Origin: CAYWVO01 sp964461835
GTDB taxonomy: Bacteria; Zixibacteria; MSB-5A5; WJJR01; JAJRUJ01
NCBI GenBank assembly: GCA_964461835.1
Contig: CAYWVO010000090.1
Location: 1 to 5,199 of the forward strand
DNA: 5,199 nt
Direction: 5' to 3'
Part shown: one piece after another, positions 1 to 5,199 of the stretch
How the letters are laid out: each line of letters starts with the position of its first letter
Numbering within the stretch: position 1 is the first letter of the stretch
Notes under the pieces: generated by a model
Database searches by the model: none
Told to the model about the DNA's origin: nothing
What the model saw: only the letters and a program-made list of their open reading frames with translations
Position numbers and translations under genes: made by a program

Positions 1-3000
1 TCGTCAAAGCCAAAGATCGAACCCGCCTTCCCCGACACATAGCTTGAAACGCGTTGCGATGCCACCATCCCCCCCGTTCTGCCAACACATTTTTCAACCC
101 CGCGCCATTCGATTCGCCACTCCCTCGAGTAAGTTCGGTGCGGGTAGCGCCCACCGTGAGCAGGGCGACGATGTCCGGCCGGTCTAGGGGTGGATCTGAT
201 TTGAGGCCGAACTGCAGTTGGTCGACTGTTCCCTCGGCCCGGATGTGAATGTCATAGGTTGTCGGCATGGTCCTGCTGTAAGACGTCACCTGGGTAGAGG
301 CCTTCAGGTTTATTTCTGGATTGAGACTAGCCGGATCGGCAAAGTATACGGTTCCGGTACTCACTTTGAAACGCCGGTCCAGGTACAGAAGGTATCCTTC
401 CTTGATAATCACCATGCCGCACAGGTTCGGGCGCACCGGCGTGCCGATGACCGTCACGGCGGCATGTAATCGTATACGGGCCAGGTTATTGTCCACCCAG
501 AGCTGGTCACTTTCGCGAAACCGGATATTCAGGCGGGTGCGAGCGATCAATTCCGGCAGCTCCCATTCCACCGACTCCGCTCCCTGGACCCACGGTAGGA
601 TCGACTGCGGTTTGAAACCGGCGGTCAACCGCGCTTCACCCATCGCAATATCACCGTCCAAAATATGCAACTCGTCCTGTTTGTGAAAGAGAAGGGAGAT
701 CCTTTGTATTTTTGCCGAATAGACGTCTGGATCACGGAGTGTCAGGGAGTCCGCATCAAATTGTAACCGCATTTCTTTCAGTTCGCCGGCGTCATGGGTT
801 ACTTCGCCATGCACGGCGATTGTGCCCCCATTGACGTCGGCGGTGAGGGAATCGAGGAATATATGTTCCCGGTCGAACCGGGCGGCGAGACGTCCGTGAT
901 CGATCGTCATGGAGTATGCTTCAGCCGATGCCGAGAAATCGGCCACCGAGACAGAGCCCGTTACTTCCGGCATCTGGACATTTCCCTTGAGCTGCAATGA
1001 CGCGGTCAAGATTCCGGCCAGTGAATCGATGTCCGTTGCGAAGGGCTGAAGTACTGCGAGATCGAACCGTTTGGCGGTGACCGCGTACGCCAACGAGTCG
1101 GCGGAAATCCACCCGTCCGCGGAAAGCGAACCGAAACCAGCCAGCTTCAACTCGAGGCCAGTCCGAAATTTCTTGAGTGATTCGATGGCTGCTGATCCAG
1201 AAAGCGTTCCTGGTATACCACCCGCTCTGAAAGTGAGACTGTCAATTCTCGCTGTTGTGTCTGCGAATGTAAGGGAGATGAAAATATTTTCCACTGGCTC
1301 AGACTGCTCGTCGAGCAGCACATACGCCTCAACCAGTCTTAACCATCCATTCAGATAAGGATCGCGGAGTGTACCACGCAGGGTGATTTGCCCGGAGGCT
1401 TCGCCGGCAATATCGCCCACCGGGGCAATAAATGGCTGAAGACTGGCGATATTGAATTCATCAATACCGAGTGTACCGGTGATCTGCGCATCGTCATCAA
1501 TTCGGTACCCACCGTCCTCACTCTGACTCAACGCGACTGATCCCTGTCCGATGATCGATTGCCCTGCAGTATGCAAGGTAAGGGTGTCTATCTTCAGCCG
1601 TTCGGGGTCAATGGTTGCCGTCGTCAGTACGGAATCGACCCGATATTCACCAAACCGAATATTCCGCATAGTCGACTGCAGCTGGACTTTCGGTCGGGAG
1701 AACCCTCCGTCGGCTGTCGCGGCGAAATCCATCCTACCCTCGATGGGTATCAGTTCAGGATTCAAATGATTGACCAAGGCCAGCTCAACATCCTTACCCG
1801 TCACTTGGCAGGCGAACGTAGATTGGCCGGTTATTCGAAAATCTGCGAAGAGGGACCCGAGAGGCAGATGATCCTTAGGCGCATGGACATCCTCCAATGT
1901 GGAGTCCGGTCCAACCATGGAGGATAGCCAAATATGCGCAGTACCTTCATTTTCAGAAGTATCGTACATCGCATCCGCTTCGAGGAGGAGATTCTCGTAA
2001 TATACTGCCAGAGTTGGCATCGTGAATTCCGCGCCGGAGATCTCTCCCCGAAATAAGACCGAATCGGCCCCGTAGTTCGTCCATCGTAATTCCTGTGCCG
2101 AAGCGGCCAGAAATCCTGACAAGCTATCGAGATTGCCGTGCACCTCGCCATGATATTCCAGCGTTCCCGTCACATCGGGGATCGCGAATGGTGGGCGCGC
2201 GCTGTCGATTTCTCTCAGGTTTCCATCGAACCTTGCCTCGACAATGGTAAGCGCTGAGTCCTGGAATCGAATTTGAGTCCGCAAAGAATCAATCGGAAAA
2301 TTATGGATCTGCCAATTATCTCCTGCCAGTACCGCCACCACCCGTGGATTGCCCAGCGTCCCCCCGACAGTCCCGGATCCCAGGCATTGACCGGTGATAC
2401 CGGGCTGATCAATAAGGGAGGCCAGCGAGGAGACATTGGGTATATCAAGCAAAAATTCGCCCGATAGCGTTTCGGTGCTTAATTGGAATGATCCTTCGAT
2501 GATGTCGGCGCCTTGTTGAATCCGGGCCTGTACCCGGCCGTGATCTGAGGTCATCCGTACAACCAGATCCGGCAGGGACTTCGTTTGGTAAACCAAGTCA
2601 TTCAGGCGCACATCAATGGCAGTTTTCAGATTTGGTGCGTTGCTCAGTGGGCCCTCAATCGTGACTGTCCCGACAACAGTACCCTGATAGGGCGGAGGCT
2701 CACCCTGCATAACTTGCCAACACTTCCCGAGGTTAAGGCCATCGACGGCGAGAGAAAACGATGTATAGCGGATCGTATCATTGCACATCAGCCCATGTCC
2801 TGACAGGTTACCATCCAACAGAGACAATGCCATGGTGTCGATGTACACGGTATCTGTTACCGCGCTGACCTGTAGATGCCCCTGAGGAATTTCCAGCGCG
2901 TCTATCTGCGATCGGCTGAAGGTCACCGAACCGGTGATTTGCGGTGCTGACAGGGTCTGCGTGGCGCGAACCATAGCAGATACCGAATCGGAACGCAATT

Positions 3001-3814
3001 CCGGGAGGTCATAATATGGTCGCAGAATGCTCAACAGACTGTCGGGAGAACCCTCAATTACAAGATCGAGGGATATCTCCTTCTCAGCCGCCAGTGAGGT
3101 GTAGCCATGTGACATACAGGTGAGGCCGTCGAGGACCGCCCGTGCAGTATCCAGTGTAAATGTATTTGATTGCAATCTCGCGACGACACGGAATTCATCC
3201 AGGTGATGGATCATGCCATCATAATTTGCCTTGATCGTGCTGATCTCTAGCGATCCCCAATACTCCTCCGGCCCCGTGCCGGTGACCGACAGTGAACCCT
3301 CCTGCACAAGGGTTTCCATCGGGAGGCGATCATCGCGGTAGTTCACCTGAATATGCCCTACGCTCACCCTGCCGGCGGAGAGACCGGGCGACGGCTTCCT
3401 GGTGTCCGGTGCTGCAGACATCCCTGAATCGAGAATCGGGATGCCGGTCAGTCCCGCACTATCGATGGAAAGTGAACCGATGAGTGAATCGACGACTATT
3501 TCATGGATATCAATGGATTTGCCGAGCAATCTGGGTATGGAATACCCGACATGCAGGTCGCTGATATAGAGCAGGGTATCACTGTCCTGAGGAGATCGGA
3601 TCAAAAGTTGTGCGAGCTGGACGCGAGTCAGGAGGTTTGTTTCAAATCGGCCGATAGTTACCGGCAGTCCGATGTCCTCAGAAAACCGTTGTTCCAGCCA
3701 GCCCCGTACGGCATCCTCACCGGGCGGATTTACCAAAAGAATACCGATGATAATCAGTAGGCCACACAACGCAGCGCAGACTATGACGATGATCTTGAAC
3801 ATGCTGCGCACCAT
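1..3814 (-). CDS. tamB: TamB-like (DUF490) translocation/assembly protein, C-terminus cut by window edge
   Basis: Very large inner-membrane-anchored envelope protein of the TamB/AsmA-like superfamily. Known members form a long beta-taco groove across the periplasm and help move phospholipids or outer-membrane proteins. Seen here: at least 1271 codons without a stop; a short basic start, then one hydrophobic segment (about residues 6-28), then NPPGEDAVRGWLEQ, a typical TamB-like N-terminus. The body is beta-rich, full of IDSL/LDSL motifs and repeated G-x-L-x-x-P-x-V units. The C-terminal signature is clear: GTPVRPNLCGMVIIKEGYLL (1124-1143), NPEINL (1165-1170) and SDPPLDRPDIVALLTVG (1206-1222). 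Start chosen at ATG 3814; GTG 3820 and ATG 3802 are alternatives, the upstream in-frame stop is at 3872-3874, and GGGA at 3823-3826 is only a weak ribosome binding site. After residue ~1249 family-like sequence continues in the -1 frame (see 69-75). Roughly 100-200 residues are probably missing beyond the edge. The partner tamA is not in the window. The family call is strong; the exact orthology and the symbol are less certain. Confidence 0.9.
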   Translation of the reverse strand, partial: MVRSMFKIIVIVCAALCGLLIIIGILLVNPPGEDAVRGWLEQRFSEDIGLPVTIGRFETNLLTRVQLAQLLIRSPQDSDTLLYISDLHVGYSIPRLLGKSIDIHEIVVDSLIGSLSIDSAGLTGIPILDSGMSAAPDTRKPSPGLSAGRVSVGHIQVNYRDDRLPMETLVQEGSLSVTGTGPEEYWGSLEISTIKANYDGMIHHLDEFRVVARLQSNTFTLDTARAVLDGLTCMSHGYTSLAAEKEISLDLVIEGSPDSLLSILRPYYDLPELRSDSVSAMVRATQTLSAPQITGSVTFSRSQIDALEIPQGHLQVSAVTDTVYIDTMALSLLDGNLSGHGLMCNDTIRYTSFSLAVDGLNLGKCWQVMQGEPPPYQGTVVGTVTIEGPLSNAPNLKTAIDVRLNDLVYQTKSLPDLVVRMTSDHGRVQARIQQGADIIEGSFQLSTETLSGEFLLDIPNVSSLASLIDQPGITGQCLGSGTVGGTLGNPRVVAVLAGDNWQIHNFPIDSLRTQIRFQDSALTIVEARFDGNLREIDSARPPFAIPDVTGTLEYHGEVHGNLDSLSGFLAASAQELRWTNYGADSVLFRGEISGAEFTMPTLAVYYENLLLEADAMYDTSENEGTAHIWLSSMVGPDSTLEDVHAPKDHLPLGSLFADFRITGQSTFACQVTGKDVELALVNHLNPELIPIEGRMDFAATADGGFSRPKVQLQSTMRNIRFGEYRVDSVLTTATIDPERLKIDTLTLHTAGQSIIGQGSVALSQSEDGGYRIDDDAQITGTLGIDEFNIASLQPFIAPVGDIAGEASGQITLRGTLRDPYLNGWLRLVEAYVLLDEQSEPVENIFISLTFADTTARIDSLTFRAGGIPGTLSGSAAIESLKKFRTGLELKLAGFGSLSADGWISADSLAYAVTAKRFDLAVLQPFATDIDSLAGILTASLQLKGNVQMPEVTGSVSVADFSASAEAYSMTIDHGRLAARFDREHIFLDSLTADVNGGTIAVHGEVTHDAGELKEMRLQFDADSLTLRDPDVYSAKIQRISLLFHKQDELHILDGDIAMGEARLTAGFKPQSILPWVQGAESVEWELPELIARTRLNIRFRESDQLWVDNNLARIRLHAAVTVIGTPVRPNLCGMVIIKEGYLLYLDRRFKVSTGTVYFADPASLNPEINLKASTQVTSYSRTMPTTYDIHIRAEGTVDQLQFGLKSDPPLDRPDIVALLTVGATRTELTRGSGESNGAGLKNVLAERGGWWHRNAFQAMCRGRRVRSLALT
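68..76 (-). other. G7 homopolymer with apparent frameshift in the tamB-like gene
   Basis: On the coding (minus) strand the frame reads CGG GGG GGA TGG (76 down to 65), with seven G at 75-69. Read on without a shift it gives WWHRNAFQAMCRGRRVR, basic and unlike the family. Read in the -1 frame from 68 it gives MVASQRVSSYVSGKAG then SIFGFD, which resembles the segment that follows the LLTVG motif in TamB proteins. Neither frame meets a stop before the edge. An eight-G run would restore one continuous frame. The bases 74-68 also form G_GGG_GGA, a heptamer in the right phase for -1 ribosomal slippage. A sequencing or assembly miscount, a slippage-prone variable run, programmed frameshifting and a true late mutation all fit. 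Confidence 0.7.
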
Positions 3815-3879
3815 GGTCACGGTCCCGCTATATTTCCGTCCCGAACTAATAGTACCATTTGCGTACCGACGTCATCTCA

Positions 3880-3928
3880 GGGGGTTGGTGCTTCCAGCCG
3901 GGTTGTATTCAGGTCAACGCAACCCCGG
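3880..3928 (-). repeat. Alternative inverted repeats in the tamB-like leader
   Basis: Written on the plus strand, GGGTTG (3900-3905) is the inverse of CAACCC (3920-3925), giving a 6-bp stem with a 14-base loop; one bulged C lets it extend by two more pairs (3898-3899 with 3927-3928). The same right arm, CAACCCC (3920-3926), is also the perfect inverse of GGGGTTG at 3881-3887. The two pairings exclude each other. They fall within the predicted untranslated leader of the tamB-like transcript. No T-run follows either stem, so neither looks like a standard terminator. Confidence 0.4.
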
Positions 3929-3989
3929 GGAGATCGGCATTTATGCCCGCTAAAGTGTCCGGCCCACCGCTGAGCGCAAACGCTTCCAC

Positions 3990-4019
3990 CATATAAGAAA
4001 TTTACATTGTTTAAGTCAA
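3990..4019 (-). promoter_or_regulatory. Candidate sigma-70-like promoter for the tamB-like gene
   Basis: On the minus strand, TTGACT (4019-4014) matches five of six bases of the -35 consensus. It is followed after 18 bases by TATATG (3995-3990), a four-of-six match to the -10 box. The pair sits in the only AT-rich stretch of the intergenic region. Transcription would begin near 3983 and leave a leader of about 170 bases before the start at 3814. The call rests on motif match and position only. Confidence 0.35.
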
Positions 4020-4161
4020 ATTTCCAACCCAAGTTGAACATTCGAGGATTAAGGGGTGGTTTCGATAGTTCCCATGGCCGCAAGAGATTGGCTGTGGCCT
4101 GTATGACACCCGAACAACGATGGGCCGAAGGAGTATTCGCGGTCTGCGCCAGTTAAATTGG

Positions 4162-4173
4162 AAAGGGGAAATC
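4162..4173 (+). promoter_or_regulatory. Ribosome binding site deciding the mscS start at 4174
   Basis: AAAGGGG (4162-4168) followed by five bases precedes ATG 4174. The in-frame upstream ATG at 4120 has no comparable purine-rich sequence before it, and it would add an 18-residue stretch, MGRRSIRGLRQLNWKGEI, that does not resemble an MscS N-terminus. The shorter start is therefore preferred. Confidence 0.7.
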
Positions 4174-5046
4174 ATGGAAATCTTGGTGGAAAGTCTGTCG
4201 GCGGAGTGGCAAGGACTCGTGCGGTTGAGTCCCCGATTACTCGCTGCAATCATTGTTTTTGCGATTTCAATCGCGGCAGGTCGTTTGGTCGGACGCGCTG
4301 TTTCGCATCTGATTGCCCGGGGGAGGTTTAGGCCGACGCATCAGCGTTTTTTCCAAAATCTTACCGCCTGGCTATTCGGGATCTTTGGGATCATCATCGG
4401 TTTGAATCTCATCGGGTTAAATGGCTTGGCGGCCAGTCTCGTGGCCGGCGGCGGTATTACGGCAATTGTCCTTGGGTTTGCGTTCCGGGAAATTGGCGAG
4501 AACTTTCTTGCTGGTTTTTTCCTGGCTTTCAGCCGCCCATTTGAAGTCGGTGATCTAATCCAGTCCGGCGATTTGCAGGGCGTTGTCAAGAGTATTGACT
4601 TGCGGTCCACACACATCAGGGCGGCTGATGGTCGAGACATCTTCATCCCGAGTTCAGGGATCTTTAACGAGGCAGTGGTCAATTTCACGAAGGATGGATT
4701 GCGGCGACTGTCGTTTTGCGTCGGCATTGACTATGCAGATGATTCTGCTGAGGCTCGCCAGCGGTTAATCGAGACTGTCGGAAAGGTAGAAAACGTTCTT
4801 AACGATCCAAAACCCGGAATTCTCTTTTCCGGATTATTGCCGCAATATGTCGAGTTTGAAGTCTTCTTTTGGATCGATACATTCGACAAGAAGGTCTCAT
4901 TGATCAAAGTCCGTAATGAGGTAATTGAGCAGTGTCGGCGGACCCTGATGTCGGGAGATTTTACCATAAGTGCAAATGTGGTCAATAGCACCTCCCTCGG
5001 CGGTATGAGCCCGATCGACGTGCGAGTTAAAACCGTGAATTCTTAA
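4174..5046 (+). CDS. MscS-type small-conductance mechanosensitive ion channel
   Basis: Inner-membrane channel of the MscS family. Known members are heptamers that open under membrane tension and release solutes during hypo-osmotic shock. The product is 290 residues, close to E. coli MscS (286). Numbering from ATG 4174: transmembrane helix 1 about 21-43; helix 2 about 63-82; the Gly/Ala-rich pore helix 3 about 85-117, with LVAGGGITAIVLGFAF then REIGENFLAG; the highly typical junction FSRPFEVGD (119-127) into the beta domain; RAADGRDIFIPSSGIFNEAV, matching the E. coli RTADGKIIVIPN region; then a mixed alpha/beta C-terminal domain ending ISANVVNSTSLGG. Three helices and no extra N-terminal domain put it with the short MscS type, not MscK/MscM. 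No transporter or operon partner is visible upstream; the next gene starts 118 bases downstream. No clear terminator follows. An in-frame ATG at 4120 would give 308 residues but lacks a ribosome binding site. Assignment to the family is firm; the specific paralogue is not. Confidence 0.95.
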   Translation: MEILVESLSAEWQGLVRLSPRLLAAIIVFAISIAAGRLVGRAVSHLIARGRFRPTHQRFFQNLTAWLFGIFGIIIGLNLIGLNGLAASLVAGGGITAIVLGFAFREIGENFLAGFFLAFSRPFEVGDLIQSGDLQGVVKSIDLRSTHIRAADGRDIFIPSSGIFNEAVVNFTKDGLRRLSFCVGIDYADDSAEARQRLIETVGKVENVLNDPKPGILFSGLLPQYVEFEVFFWIDTFDKKVSLIKVRNEVIEQCRRTLMSGDFTISANVVNSTSLGGMSPIDVRVKTVNS

Positions 5047-5164
5047 TACCAGCAAGAGGGCCGCTATTGATTGTGGCAGAGAATATCATCAAAGGTGTGG
5101 TATTTGTTGATTCCCGCCATCGCCTCCAAACACTTCGCGTAATCCACGTGACGCGGGAGGTGAT
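5047..5164 (+). promoter_or_regulatory. Spacer with possible masking of the downstream ribosome binding site
   Basis: This 118-base gap holds no convincing gene or terminator. Just before the ATG at 5165 lies GGGAGG (5155-5160). Upstream CCTCC (5123-5127) is complementary to GGAGG (5156-5160). TCCCGC (5112-5117) is complementary to GCGGGA (5153-5158). CGCGT (5136-5140) pairs with ACGCG (5151-5155). These could fold the ribosome binding site into a stem, but the segments are short and the folding is inferred. Confidence 0.3.
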
Positions 5165-5199
5165 ATGAGGATCAAGGCAGCTATCGTACGGTTTGACAG
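5165..5199 (+). CDS. Start of an unidentified gene, cut by the right edge
   Basis: ATG at 5165 follows a strong Shine-Dalgarno sequence, GGGAGG (5155-5160), with four bases between. The nearest in-frame stop upstream is TGA at 5108-5110 and no other ATG or GTG lies between, so this start is well defined. Only 11 complete codons are visible, MRIKAAIVRFD. This is faintly like the first strand of zinc-dependent alcohol dehydrogenases (M-K-A-A-V-type starts), but far too short to assign. It runs in the same direction as the channel gene, 118 bases downstream of it, so co-transcription is possible but not shown. Confidence 0.55.
   Translation, partial: MRIKAAIVRFD

Larger units (their letters stand above)
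3815..4173. other. Divergent intergenic region between tamB-like gene and mscS-like gene
   Basis: About 360 bases lie between the two divergent starts. No open frame here has a convincing ribosome binding site or recognisable product. It holds an AT-rich patch (about 3990-4025) with a candidate minus-strand promoter, inverted repeats in the tamB-like leader (3880-3928), and the ribosome binding site of the channel gene at its right end. I could not find a good sigma-70-type promoter pointing toward the channel gene, although one is expected here. Confidence 0.75.

Noticed and set aside
1693..3055. A 15-base direct repeat, GTCGGGAGAACCCTC, at 1693-1707 and 3041-3055
   Set aside because: Both copies are inside the tamB-like gene but in different reading phases, so it is not a protein repeat. 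Two isolated short copies more likely reflect chance than a mobile or regulatory element.
54..3760. Numerous plus-strand and other-frame minus-strand open frames of 60-122 codons
   Set aside because: They lie antisense to or out of frame with the continuous tamB-like frame, have no consistent ribosome binding sites and show no recognisable protein features.
3758..3814. Possible lipoprotein signal at the cysteines in the TamB-like membrane segment (residues 13 and 17)
   Set aside because: The residues before both cysteines do not match a lipobox, and a simple signal anchor is the family norm.
3923..3930. Palindrome CCCCGGGG
   Set aside because: Short, single and in a G/C-rich stretch; no partner copy or associated operator layout.
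3672..3953. Plus-strand open frame of 93 codons spanning the tamB-like start and leader
   Set aside because: It is antisense to the TamB-like N-terminus, whose membrane anchor is clear, and its translation has no recognisable features.
4074..4106. Ten-codon plus-strand open frame (MAARDWLWPV) upstream of the channel gene
   Set aside because: No suitably spaced ribosome binding site and no leader-peptide pattern such as repeated regulatory codons.
4011..4253. Minus-strand open frame of 80 codons over the start of the channel gene
   Set aside because: It overlaps the well-supported MscS coding sequence on the opposite strand and has no family-like features.

Overview
This window looks like ordinary chromosomal DNA from a Gram-negative (diderm) bacterium. 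The main reason is a very long minus-strand gene with the N-terminal membrane anchor, repeats and C-terminal signature of TamB/DUF490 envelope proteins. Base composition is intermediate (about half G+C by eye). The two best plus-strand starts have purine-rich Shine-Dalgarno sequences (AAGGGG before 4174, GGGAGG before 5165), which argues against a typical Bacteroidota member. I cannot place the organism more precisely.

Layout. Positions 3814 down to 1 (minus strand) are filled by one open frame of at least 1271 codons that runs off the left edge. It encodes a TamB-like inner-membrane-anchored protein. The final ~25 codons carry an apparent -1 frameshift at a run of seven G (69-75), so the recognisable family C-terminus continues in another frame. 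Positions 3815-4173 are a divergent intergenic region with an AT-rich patch, a candidate promoter for the tamB-like gene and alternative inverted repeats in its leader. Positions 4174-5046 (plus) encode a complete 290-residue MscS-type mechanosensitive channel. Positions 5047-5164 are a short non-coding spacer. A new gene with a strong ribosome binding site starts at 5165 and is cut by the right edge after 11 codons.

How the genes relate. Both recognisable genes act in the cell envelope, one in traffic of lipid or protein to the outer membrane and the other in osmotic safety release, but they are divergently transcribed and nothing shows direct cooperation. I found no mobile element, CRISPR array, tRNA, rRNA or evident novel system. 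The observations most worth checking are the G7 frameshift with an in-phase slippery heptamer, the alternative pairings in the tamB-like leader, and the possible masking of the ribosome binding site of the 5165 gene.
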